A DNA stretch of 64,000 bases from a virus. The position numbers and the translations under genes were made by a program. The first letter of the stretch is position 1. Every line of letters starts with the position of its first letter. Under the pieces are notes generated by a model that made no database searches, had not been told where the DNA came from, and saw only the letters and a program-made list of their open reading frames with translations. The stretch spans positions 21,767-85,766 of the IMG/VR virus record IMGVR_UViG_3300026382_000012; one strand, given 5' to 3'. This document shows positions 7,101 through 16,096 of the stretch, piece by piece.

Positions 7101-9017
7101 TTATCTAACCTTTAAGGATACAACGATAAATTCAATAGCTCTAATGAATTTAACATCAAGATCAATATATAATGTACTACTTGTATCATCAAATCTTACA
7201 TTTAATTTATATTCTTTAATTGCTTCTTTTGTGAATAACGGGCCGCCTTCTAACCATTGTTTGAGATAATTATTAACTCTTCTATATGCTTCTTTAATTA
7301 CATTAGTAGTAGCTTTTCTTTGTAGTAGATCTTTAAGTATTTTTGGTATCTCTTTTCTAAATGTATGTATAACTTTTACAACATGCGCGCGCTGTAATAT
7401 AGAAAGTCTCTTATAAGTAGTGAATTGTGTTGGTATATAAGTACCATCAGGTTCTTTAATAGTTGGGTTGATCTGCCTATTGGTTAATTCATTAGCTTGG
7501 GCAAATATAGGAGAATAACTTAACTCAATAGGATCCTGAATAAATGCTTTAAACATAGCAACGGGTTCAGCAATACCTTGAGTATTATCTACATTTAGAT
7601 GACATTCAAGAGCATGATATGTGGGCGGGAACCAAACAGTTTTACCTGTATAAGGATCAGTCATTTTTCTATATTGGGAATATAACATAACATTGTATGT
7701 GGCATATGGTACATCATTTAATCTAGATTCAATATCTTGAGTATATTTAGTATTAAACGGCATAGAAATTAAACCTAATACATCCTCTCTTACATCACAG
7801 AATTCTCTCATTGCAGCCTTAACTGTGAGAGGATATCCTGGATCTACTACATAATCGATTGGATAATATTGATATTGTGTATCTAGTAATTTAACACAAT
7901 CTTCAGAATAAGTACCATTGAATACAGATGTTAATAATTTATTTGCGACGCTCCAATCCAATTTACCAAATGAATCAAATAGAGATCCATCGGAACCGTT
8001 TTCGAAGTTAATCTGATCAGAGAAAGATTCTACTACTAATTTTCTTGCATAAAGAGCTTCTACATCATTAGCACCGGCGCCATATAGAGATTTAACTTTA
8101 TCTTCATTTGCAATTACTCTGATAAATTCAGAATCTTCATTTATTCTAGTAACAATGTATAATTCTCTACCTGTAGTAGGATGTCTTACTGTATTGCCTG
8201 CAATTTTGTTTACTAAAGATGCAGTAATGGGGCCTTCTAATAATTTAACAGAACCATCTTCTTGTTCTTCATAAACATATATATCAACAAACATATATGG
8301 GAATAATGGATCACCTTTCTCATCTACATACATTTGTTCTAAAGTTGTATTTCTTACAAAAGATATTTTGATTTTGTTATAGAATTCGCCGCGACCAATT
8401 GGATAGAAAGTAAATACAGAATCATTAAATCCAGGATCACCTTTTAGTTCTTCTACTGAATTGGCATTAGATACAGAATCTAAAGTAACAACAGGTACTT
8501 TATGTACAATCGCGCCTGTATTAACACTTACAGGCTTATCTAATGTAATAGTATTACTAGAAGTATCAATATTAACAACAGTATATACATTGTTAATATC
8601 TTTATTAAAGAATATCTTATCATTTATAGAAATTTTAGATACATCATCTAATTCAATATCAGTAGCATCTGTATAATTGTTCTGTACTACAGGATTGGGC
8701 GAATAATCATTAATATTAACAGAAATTCTTTTATTAGCTAATGTTGCATCATCAGGCAATACTCTAATGAGATATACCTTATTAGTATATAGAGATGCTT
8801 TTAATGCAAAATGCAAACCAAATCCATATTTCTCAGGATCTGGTTTTCCATAAACTCTTTCAATTTGAGTAGGAGAACTCATTAATTCTATTGTTTTATC
8901 CGGGCCTTTTGGAGATAAAATTGGTATGAATACTACTCTATCGCCCGAGAAATTTGGTTCTACATAAGATACATCTTGAACATAGAATTGTATTTGGGGC
9001 ATAGTTGTTAAAGACAT
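7101..9017 (-). CDS. Contractile tail sheath protein
   Basis: About 638 aa, typical of a phage tail sheath. The N-terminus (MSLTTMPQIQFYVQDVSYVE...VVFIPILSPKGPDKTIEL...IERVYGKPDPEKYGFGLHFA) matches the sheath pattern of a start-up strand, a GP-rich turn and a VYG/FG block. The C-terminal half (ILQRAHVVKVIHTFRKEIPKILKDLL...VNNYLKQWLEGG...IRAIEFIVVSLKV) matches the conserved sheath core. ATG 9017 is preferred over an upstream in-frame start at 9041 because GGAGAAG precedes it. A small beta-type insert at about 8493-8672 recurs in the baseplate J-like protein. Confidence 0.85.
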   Translation of the reverse strand: MSLTTMPQIQFYVQDVSYVEPNFSGDRVVFIPILSPKGPDKTIELMSSPTQIERVYGKPDPEKYGFGLHFALKASLYTNKVYLIRVLPDDATLANKRISVNINDYSPNPVVQNNYTDATDIELDDVSKISINDKIFFNKDINNVYTVVNIDTSSNTITLDKPVSVNTGAIVHKVPVVTLDSVSNANSVEELKGDPGFNDSVFTFYPIGRGEFYNKIKISFVRNTTLEQMYVDEKGDPLFPYMFVDIYVYEEQEDGSVKLLEGPITASLVNKIAGNTVRHPTTGRELYIVTRINEDSEFIRVIANEDKVKSLYGAGANDVEALYARKLVVESFSDQINFENGSDGSLFDSFGKLDWSVANKLLTSVFNGTYSEDCVKLLDTQYQYYPIDYVVDPGYPLTVKAAMREFCDVREDVLGLISMPFNTKYTQDIESRLNDVPYATYNVMLYSQYRKMTDPYTGKTVWFPPTYHALECHLNVDNTQGIAEPVAMFKAFIQDPIELSYSPIFAQANELTNRQINPTIKEPDGTYIPTQFTTYKRLSILQRAHVVKVIHTFRKEIPKILKDLLQRKATTNVIKEAYRRVNNYLKQWLEGGPLFTKEAIKEYKLNVRFDDTSSTLYIDLDVKFIRAIEFIVVSLKVR

Positions 9018-9075
9018 GTCTAACTTCTCCTTCTTATACACAAAAAGATCAAAAAATAAGAATGGAAATTATTCT

Positions 9076-9549
9076 TTATTTATCAGGTTTATAATAGTAT
9101 TTTTTGAAATATCGATATATTAATTTTGATGCTTCATCAAAAGTAAAACCGGTTAGGTTGTATTTAGTTACAACATAAGATGCAAATATTTCTAAATATT
9201 TATTAACTTGTTCGTCTGAAGTGAACTTTCTTCTAATACAAGCTAGTTGTTCTCCATACGCCTCACACTCAAATTCAAATGTTTTTCTTTCAGACCATTT
9301 AGTTATACACCTGGGTAGAAATTTAAAGTATTTTAGCCATCTACCTAAAATATATTTTATAGGATTATTCCAAAATTGTTTTGAGTGTCTTATTTCATGC
9401 TGTATTAAACAATCATCATGACTATAATCTGGTCTAATAAAGTTAATAAATCCGATATTATAACCACTAAATCTTTTAGGAATAAAATCATCTGTAAATA
9501 TAACAATTATAGGAAAGATCTTCTTATATAACTTACAGAAGAATGACAT
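9076..9549 (-). CDS. Putative zinc metallopeptidase (HExxH), 157 aa
   Basis: HEIRH at residues 51-55 is an HExxH zinc site, and FECEAYGEQL about 40 residues later offers a Glu third ligand, as in gluzincin-type peptidases. The protein is small and basic with no signal peptide beyond a hydrophobic IFPIIVIF near the start. It sits between the sheath gene and a 208-aa probable virion protein, so it may process a virion or host-surface protein. The family assignment rests on this motif alone; a role in wall degradation is equally possible. Confidence 0.55.
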   Translation of the reverse strand: MSFFCKLYKKIFPIIVIFTDDFIPKRFSGYNIGFINFIRPDYSHDDCLIQHEIRHSKQFWNNPIKYILGRWLKYFKFLPRCITKWSERKTFEFECEAYGEQLACIRRKFTSDEQVNKYLEIFASYVVTKYNLTGFTFDEASKLIYRYFKKYYYKPDK

Positions 9550-9591
9550 TTTTTATATCCGCCCGCAATTATTTATTATAAAACAAATAAA

Positions 9592-10218
9592 TTAGAATAA
9601 TAAATACCATTCTATTCTAACTTTATCAGATGGATCTATATATTTACCAGAAAAGCATACATGTGCAAATATACCTTTAACTTGATTATTAGAGTTATCT
9701 ACATAGAAAAGGGCTGCTTCTGATAATAGAAATGTAGATGTTAGATTATCATCTGATTTAGAAGGATTGACAACTAATGTTACTTTTGCAGTTGTATAAG
9801 AATTGGTTGTAGAATCTTTTATTATTTCTATTCCGCCGCCGTCTAGTGTTATTGGTTTTGCGGCGTATTCGATTGTATTACCTTGTTGATCTACATATGA
9901 TAGATAGTTTGTATTATTTTTAGCAAGTTGTATGCCTTTATAGATAGAATAGTCGTTATCAAGCGGGCCAACTAAAGCTGTTAGATTATCTGATTCAGTT
10001 CCACCTGAGCCGATGCCAAAATGTGTAATATTATAAGATCTTAAATCAGATGACGCACCAGTTGATACATTTAATACCTTTTGAACAGCAAATTCTCTAC
10101 CTTTATATACTACTAGATTATGTGTAGATTCTACTAATTCATCATTAACAAATAAATTAACCATATTAACTTTGTCTTTTAACTTTTTATTCTCAAAGAT
10201 TGGTATTATCTTTTCCAT
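9592..10218 (-). CDS. Probable virion/baseplate-associated protein (208 aa)
   Basis: Beta-rich, with NLVVYKGREFAVQKVLNV, ITHFGIGSGGTES and a C-terminal VRIEWYLLF. This resembles small phage tail or fibre-attachment proteins that carry an FG(I/V)GSGG segment. No family named with confidence. It lies in the tail block with ribosome binding site AGGAG before ATG 10218, 14 bases after the stop of the 589-aa gene. Confidence 0.6.
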   Translation of the reverse strand: MEKIIPIFENKKLKDKVNMVNLFVNDELVESTHNLVVYKGREFAVQKVLNVSTGASSDLRSYNITHFGIGSGGTESDNLTALVGPLDNDYSIYKGIQLAKNNTNYLSYVDQQGNTIEYAAKPITLDGGGIEIIKDSTTNSYTTAKVTLVVNPSKSDDNLTSTFLLSEAALFYVDNSNNQVKGIFAHVCFSGKYIDPSDKVRIEWYLLF

Positions 10219-10232
10219 GACTGCTCCTAGTT

Positions 10233-12002
10233 CTAATTTATCATTATATTAACATAATCATTGATCATTATACGCGGCGATTTATCAACTACTATATCCT
10301 GACTCTTGACATCATTATTATAAAACTCTAGTTGATCTTGGTGTATTTTCTTATATCTAATACTATCAAGTTCATCAAATATACTAATGCTATTAGATTT
10401 AGTTAAATCTATTTCTAATGTAGAAATATCGTAAATAATGTTTCTTATTCTAATTAACATATGCAATATCAAAGTTTTAATATATTCAATTGGTGTATCA
10501 TCTTTATTTTCTATTTTTTGATAAATTGTATCAAGATGATCATCTATGTTTAAATTATCTTTTTTAGAGAAAGTATTATATAGACATGAAATATCAAGAA
10601 TATGTTGTAGTGATTTATTTAGAATAGATAAAATTGTTTTTTTGTCATATCTAATCGGCGCGTTATCAATATTCTGTTTTGTAATATATATAGATTTAAC
10701 AAAAGATTCAATATATAGATTTGTGAGTTTATCATTAATAGTCAATAGTATATAATCAACAATTTCACTTAAAATCAATATATTTACGGGCTTATAATAG
10801 TTGATAAATTGATATGAAATCCTTTCTTCAATTGGTATTTGTTCTGCAAATAAGTAGTTCTTGATAAAAATATCAATGTATGGCACGTTATAGAAATTTA
10901 TACTAATAGATTTTTTTGTTTTTATTATTAGGCTATATAAATCGTATTCTTTATTCGTAGAATTGTTATATACACTATTTAGATACTGTATTAATGCTGG
11001 GTATTTTGCATATAGATAAGATTGTAAGTCTATAAAATCATATTCTGTCGGCTGCGGGTGTGTTAATTGTGTGAACTTTTGCTTTATGTATTGTTTAAAT
11101 TTATCATATGTAGATTTATCCTTAATTTTATTGTATTTAGATATTACTGTTTCTATTTCTGAGAATGATATTGTATTATTCTCGGCGCTATATTGTACTT
11201 CTACAATTGAAGGTTGATTTATAGTTAATTTAGAAATATTTTTAAATAGAGCTACTATGTAATAGTAGATTCTAATTATATCTTCAAATTGAACCTCAAA
11301 TGTTTTATCGTAATATAAGATAACTTTTCTGCTCTTTAAATAATTAAATATTATCTGCGAAATTATCTCATTCATTAATGATATTGTTTGTTGGTTATTT
11401 GAAACGATTAATAAAATATTAGTTTTTTGAGGGGATACTGCGTTATTATTACGAAATTGTGTTAGCCACTCATTTTTTGTTATTAATAATTCAGGAATAC
11501 TATTGTATGCAGTATCATATGATATAATGGAATATTTACTTTCTAAACTTGCTGGAGGTTTGATAATCCATTCAGGAACTAAATAAACATCATCTAAGTC
11601 TTTATTATAAACAAGATTTAATTCCGCAATATAAATATCTTCGTCAAATAAATCTACTATATCTTTAATAAATTTAATAGTTGATTGGTCTGATAAAAAT
11701 AATTGTAGTGATTTTAGTATTTTTTGAATATCTACTATTGATAGTTTGTTAATTAAATGTTCTGGTATGCCGTAAGTTAGTAATATTTTTTTAGATAAAT
11801 CTATTGATGAAGTAAAATCATGAAAACTTAGTATTTCATCTAACTCTTTTGGAATATCCTCATATAAGTCCTTTAATAAATGATTCTTAATTATATCGAG
11901 AATAATAGATGTTATCAGAATATCATTATTATTAAAGTTGTTTAAATTAGTTTGGATTTGATTTATAAGCTCATTAATTTTATCTTTATCTATGGTTGCC
12001 AT
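10233..12002 (-). CDS. Hypothetical baseplate-region protein (589 aa)
   Basis: Mostly helical, Ile/Asp/Asn/Lys-rich, without an identifiable domain. Its ATG overlaps the end of the 343-aa gene upstream by 13 bases, suggesting translational coupling. Position between gp25-like and tail genes suggests a baseplate structural role, perhaps a wedge protein. That is inference from context only. Confidence 0.65.
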   Translation of the reverse strand: MATIDKDKINELINQIQTNLNNFNNNDILITSIILDIIKNHLLKDLYEDIPKELDEILSFHDFTSSIDLSKKILLTYGIPEHLINKLSIVDIQKILKSLQLFLSDQSTIKFIKDIVDLFDEDIYIAELNLVYNKDLDDVYLVPEWIIKPPASLESKYSIISYDTAYNSIPELLITKNEWLTQFRNNNAVSPQKTNILLIVSNNQQTISLMNEIISQIIFNYLKSRKVILYYDKTFEVQFEDIIRIYYYIVALFKNISKLTINQPSIVEVQYSAENNTISFSEIETVISKYNKIKDKSTYDKFKQYIKQKFTQLTHPQPTEYDFIDLQSYLYAKYPALIQYLNSVYNNSTNKEYDLYSLIIKTKKSISINFYNVPYIDIFIKNYLFAEQIPIEERISYQFINYYKPVNILILSEIVDYILLTINDKLTNLYIESFVKSIYITKQNIDNAPIRYDKKTILSILNKSLQHILDISCLYNTFSKKDNLNIDDHLDTIYQKIENKDDTPIEYIKTLILHMLIRIRNIIYDISTLEIDLTKSNSISIFDELDSIRYKKIHQDQLEFYNNDVKSQDIVVDKSPRIMINDYVNIMIN

Positions 12003-13021
12003 TTTAGTTTATCCAACAAATATAATAAAACGATTATCTTTTCTAAATCAGAACTATAACTATTAATGTTAAAAGTATTATTTGATACGGATTCATCAAT
12101 TAAAGCATAATCTACATTGACTGGGCTTATTGATTCTTGAAAATATTGATTGTTTTGATAGTAATTCAAATCGCCGCCCGTGTTATTTAAATTATTATAG
12201 TCCTTAACAAAAATATTCTTAGGTTTAGGTAAATGTTTATAACCAAATGGCATATAAATATCTAAATGATGAAATTTCTTATTTGCTTTAGATATTGCAT
12301 CGTATATCCATTTATTGATTTCGTAAAAGACATATTTATTATCATTATATGTTATCTGAAGTAATTCGTCTGAAGTTAATAATGTTTTTAAATACTGTTT
12401 ATATTGTGTATTAATTATGTTAACAATTTTTGTTTTTAGCGAGTAATCCTCTAATGGTATATATTCTTCTTTCGCATAATCATAGATATATCTATTATTA
12501 ATATTTAAAGAAGCTAGAATATTATCTGGGTTGGAAGTATCAAGTTCAGTTAAAACAGGCGCGGGTTCTAAATCTAATTCATATACAGGCAAATCATTAA
12601 AATTATTTAACGGTACTCTAAAATTAGTTACTCTATATAATACTAGTTTTTGATCATTAGGTGTGTAAAATTGGACTAAATCACCAATATATACTTTTGG
12701 TATAGTGTATATTTGGATGTTAAAAATAGTTGAAAATCTAGAGAAATCTTTATCTTGTTCATTTGATGTCATATTAATGATAGGTGAAGTGTAAAATGCG
12801 GGCGTGAATTCATAAACATCAAATACAATACCTGTTAAATTCTTTCTGTATTTATCAAAAGTTAACAGTGCATCTTCATCATATGTAGACTTATCCAAAT
12901 TAATATTTAGATATCTAATAGGTATACTTGTTGTTTTAGCGTTCAAATAATATTTTGATATTCTAAGATATTCCTGGTATATATTTAAAACTTCTAATGG
13001 ATAATTGTACATATTATACAT
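11990..13021 (-). CDS. Hypothetical baseplate-region protein (343 aa)
   Basis: The N-terminal half looks beta-rich (FQIYTIPKVYIGDLVQFYTP-type strands, YRVTNFRVPL, VYELDLEPAP). The C-terminal half is helical and ends LLYLLDKLKWQP. It lies directly downstream of the gp25-like gene and overlaps the 589-aa gene. Context suggests a baseplate component. No family recognised. Confidence 0.65.
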   Translation of the reverse strand: MYNMYNYPLEVLNIYQEYLRISKYYLNAKTTSIPIRYLNINLDKSTYDEDALLTFDKYRKNLTGIVFDVYEFTPAFYTSPIINMTSNEQDKDFSRFSTIFNIQIYTIPKVYIGDLVQFYTPNDQKLVLYRVTNFRVPLNNFNDLPVYELDLEPAPVLTELDTSNPDNILASLNINNRYIYDYAKEEYIPLEDYSLKTKIVNIINTQYKQYLKTLLTSDELLQITYNDNKYVFYEINKWIYDAISKANKKFHHLDIYMPFGYKHLPKPKNIFVKDYNNLNNTGGDLNYYQNNQYFQESISPVNVDYALIDESVSNNTFNINSYSSDLEKIIVLLYLLDKLKWQP

Positions 13022-13060
13022 AACTTTTCTCTTTAAATGTTTAACATTAATTAAAAATAG

Positions 13061-13591
13061 TTAGAATGCTAAACTGATTACTGTGGTTTCAACATCAACT
13101 GTAAGCTCTATTAATATTGTTACTGTCGCGCGATCATACTGTTCTAAATTTTGAATTGTTATTTTATTAACTTTAACGTAAACACCAAATAAATCTTGAA
13201 TTTGAGATATTAAATCTGTTATTTCACTATTTATCGCTAATTGAACTATAGAAGTATTTCTTGTTTGTAGTTTTTCGTGTAGAGTAGTTCCGAATTCCGG
13301 ATCAAATGGATATGTACCTTTTCTTATCCTAAAAAAATTAGTTATATAGTTTCTAACAGCTTCTTTTATATCTGTTATATGTTTTAAATCATATTCACCA
13401 CACGCCAGAGAAATATCATGTACATTTGATAAACTATTATTTGTTTTTAATATAGTATTATTTAGATACTCATAAATAATCTCTCTTAAATTTAACGGCA
13501 AACTATCTACTTCTATTTTATCTTGAATTCTTATAGATAATGGTAACTGGTTTAAGATTGAAATAGGTAATTTCTTTGTTTCAATAATCAT
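13061..13591 (-). CDS. gp25-like baseplate wedge protein
   Basis: 176 aa. The C-terminal two thirds fit the gp25/gpW-type baseplate family: IKEAVRNYITNFFRIRKGTYPFDPEFGTTLHEKL (given in overlapping parts), then a helical block and a late YDRATVTILIELTV strand. The motif of a charged turn followed by P-F-x-P-x-F/Y-G is characteristic. In T4 gp25 nucleates the wedge and contacts the sheath. The neighbours are other baseplate-region genes. Confidence 0.8.
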   Translation of the reverse strand: MIIETKKLPISILNQLPLSIRIQDKIEVDSLPLNLREIIYEYLNNTILKTNNSLSNVHDISLACGEYDLKHITDIKEAVRNYITNFFRIRKGTYPFDPEFGTTLHEKLQTRNTSIVQLAINSEITDLISQIQDLFGVYVKVNKITIQNLEQYDRATVTILIELTVDVETTVISLAF

Positions 13592-13618
13592 GATTGGTTA
13601 CCTGTTGATTATAAAAAA

Positions 13619-14665
13619 TTAAAGTATTTTTTGCATTTGATGCATTTTCTGTTTTTGTATTTTAGTTTTCTGTTTAAATGAATCAATAAGCGTTTTACTT
13701 AACTTTTCAAAAACAGGATAAGGCAGGTTAATAAATTCATTAAATGATGTAAAATGATTTTCTGATACTGTATATAATGTTTCAAATAGACTAATATACT
13801 CATTTAGATATGATTCTTGTTTAGTTTTATGTTCAGTAATATTAATAAATTCTAATAGTGGTGATAATGATAATAGTATTGTGTTTTTACAATGAGGGCA
13901 TTTTAATTCGTATCTATAATTAGGGCAGTATACTTTAATATTATTTTGGTAGAAAAATAAAAGTTGATTATAGATATTAGCGGGCAAATTAACAATTAAC
14001 TCATATATTTCATCAGGCTTATCTAGTATTTCATTTTTATTAGAATCATTATCCGTAGTCAATATAATCTGTTTTGTGTGTAATGTTAATTCAGTATGTA
14101 TATCTAAAATAGATCCATATTTCTCTATATTATAGTTTATTGTTTCGGTAGTCAATCCGCGCACTTTTATAAGATATGTATATATATTTGGTATAAACAT
14201 TATGAATTTAATGCTAGTTTGATTATCTATTTTATATTCAAAATTGAAGTCGTATTCGAAATATGGTTTATTTTTATTCCATATTTTAATATTCTTTAGA
14301 CTAATAAATTCTTTCAAGGAAATATCATATTTAAAGTTATTCTCGCAAATGGGGCATTTAATTGGTTTTTCATATGAATCATTTGTTTCGTATGTGCATA
14401 ACGTATAAGTATATGCTATAGACTCTATTTCGTAATATGAGACATAATATAAGAAATTTTCAAATGTTGAGAAATATTCTTTAAATTGCACAGGAATCAG
14501 ATTAAAATTTTGATAGAATTTATGTAAAATAAACTGTAATTTCATTGAGAATGATAAATTATTTGCCGACCTTATCTCAATTAGATCTTTTATTTTTAAA
14601 GATGGGGCGCCTATTTCGGCCCCCAATATATTAAAGATAACAGTAGACGTATTATATTCTAGCAT
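13619..14665 (-). CDS. Zinc-site baseplate-assembly-like protein, paralogue A (348 aa)
   Basis: Contains CPICENNF in the middle and CPHCKNT near the C-terminus, each a CxxC pair, plus HKFYQNFN-type helices. Its layout matches the neighbouring 302-aa protein: helical N-terminus, CPxC, WNKxKPxxxYxF segment, long beta middle, second CPxC, then SPLLEFI. The pair looks like an old duplication. Phage T4-type baseplate hub proteins (gp26 family) also carry Cys pairs, but the link here is tentative. Confidence 0.6.
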   Translation of the reverse strand: MLEYNTSTVIFNILGAEIGAPSLKIKDLIEIRSANNLSFSMKLQFILHKFYQNFNLIPVQFKEYFSTFENFLYYVSYYEIESIAYTYTLCTYETNDSYEKPIKCPICENNFKYDISLKEFISLKNIKIWNKNKPYFEYDFNFEYKIDNQTSIKFIMFIPNIYTYLIKVRGLTTETINYNIEKYGSILDIHTELTLHTKQIILTTDNDSNKNEILDKPDEIYELIVNLPANIYNQLLFFYQNNIKVYCPNYRYELKCPHCKNTILLSLSPLLEFINITEHKTKQESYLNEYISLFETLYTVSENHFTSFNEFINLPYPVFEKLSKTLIDSFKQKTKIQKQKMHQMQKIL

Positions 14666-14697
14666 ATTAAATTACCTACATATTACTTACGATCTAT

Positions 14698-15606
14698 TTA
14701 CATTAATACTCTTGTGATGAATTCAAAAATCGGATGATAGAATATTTCCGTTTCTTTTTCACATTCTGGGCATTTAATCTTATATGCATAGTTAGGAATA
14801 TATTTAGTAAATTCATCATTAAATCTATTTAATACTTCTTCAATAATATTTTCGGGCAAAGATTCTAATACAATTTTAATATCATACATATTATCAAGTA
14901 TGGTTTTATTTTCACCTTCGGGTTTATCTTTCTCAATAATTTCCATTGTATTGGTAATAAACAAACATCTTTCTACATTAGATGATGTTAATGTATATAA
15001 TGGCAAATTGGTTCTTTCATTAACTGACGTTTCATTCAAAATCTTTTTAGAAATTGCTATTTCATGATAAAGCGTTGCGATTTTAGTATTAAAAACAATA
15101 TCAATATTATCATCAAGTTGTAGGCTAATAGTATAAACATAATCAGTAAACGGTTTTTCTTTATCCCATGTTTTAGAAGTATTTTCAAAATTGGAATATG
15201 GTAATTTATCTATTTTATTAGTCGCCTCGCAATATGGACATACAAATTCATAATCCTTCATATATTCAAATGTAGCTATATTCAATGCATGGAATAACGC
15301 AATAACATCAAATATAGATTCTGATTTTAAAAATTTTTCAAATGTGATTATCTTGCTTTCATCTTCCTCGTTAACATTTTTACCTTCTAGTATATGGCTA
15401 TATATAGTGAAATATAATTTTTCAGTAATTTTAGATTCGGGCTTTCTAGGATTGATTATCTGTTTTAATTCTTGCTCATCTTTACCTTTCAATGGAGTAA
15501 TGGTATATTCATGTAAAGATATTGGTGTCTTAATTTTAGTATTTTTTGATTCAATTGATTTGTTAATGATGTTTAATACGCGCGATACTTTACCAATAGA
15601 AGACAT
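14698..15606 (-). CDS. Zinc-site baseplate-assembly-like protein, paralogue B (302 aa)
   Basis: Same layout as the 348-aa neighbour: CPYCEATNKI, then WDKEKPFTDYVYTI, then CPECEKETEIFYHPIFEFI at the C-terminus. Two CxxC pairs could bind one zinc. ATG 15606 has a strong ribosome binding site (AGGAGGTAATTT). It is the first gene of the minus-strand baseplate run, divergent from the small plus gene at 15693. The assignment to baseplate-hub assembly is inferred from context. Confidence 0.6.
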   Translation of the reverse strand: MSSIGKVSRVLNIINKSIESKNTKIKTPISLHEYTITPLKGKDEQELKQIINPRKPESKITEKLYFTIYSHILEGKNVNEEDESKIITFEKFLKSESIFDVIALFHALNIATFEYMKDYEFVCPYCEATNKIDKLPYSNFENTSKTWDKEKPFTDYVYTISLQLDDNIDIVFNTKIATLYHEIAISKKILNETSVNERTNLPLYTLTSSNVERCLFITNTMEIIEKDKPEGENKTILDNMYDIKIVLESLPENIIEEVLNRFNDEFTKYIPNYAYKIKCPECEKETEIFYHPIFEFITRVLM

Positions 15607-15647
15607 AAATTACCTCCTAATATATACAAGTTAGTTTTTTAATTTAT

Positions 15648-15665
15648 TCATATAGATATTATAAT
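15648..15665 (+). promoter_or_regulatory. Putative phage promoter motif P1
   Basis: CATATAGATATTAT lies in the divergent gap and points at the gene at 15693. Close copies occur at 21443, 22158 and 55336, always upstream of plus-strand genes. Confidence 0.45.
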
Positions 15666-15692
15666 TAGAACCATTTTATTGGAGGTTAGATA

Positions 15693-16070
15693 ATGTACAA
15701 ATATATTATACTTTGGTATTACGACCCAGAAACAGGAAAACCTGTTTTTAGAGCAGGTGTTGAAATCAATATGGATAAATATGAAACTGGCCTCAATAAA
15801 TTAAAATTATATACATTACAATTCGGTCAAAATATGCATGAATTATTATCTGATGAATCAATAAAAGAAACTTTATTAAGTGATAAAGACATTAAATATG
15901 TTATTGATATAACAGAAACATTAATAATGCTTAAACTAATAAAAACCATTCAATGCACAAAAGAAACAATATTCGATGTAGATGAGTCATTAGGAAAAAA
16001 TTGGAAAGAGATGATGCAAGAAAACTTTGAATACTTTTACAATTTATTATCTAAATATGAAAATCTTTAG
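15693..16070 (+). CDS. Hypothetical protein (125 aa)
   Basis: Stand-alone plus-strand gene between two minus-strand genes, with ribosome binding site GGAGG and putative promoter P1 about 30 bases upstream. The N-terminal YKYIILWYYDPETGKPVFRA looks like a beta hairpin; the remainder is helical. No family recognised. Confidence 0.65.
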   Translation: MYKYIILWYYDPETGKPVFRAGVEINMDKYETGLNKLKLYTLQFGQNMHELLSDESIKETLLSDKDIKYVIDITETLIMLKLIKTIQCTKETIFDVDESLGKNWKEMMQENFEYFYNLLSKYENL

Positions 16071-16096
16071 TATATAACTATAGCTATAACCTTAAA

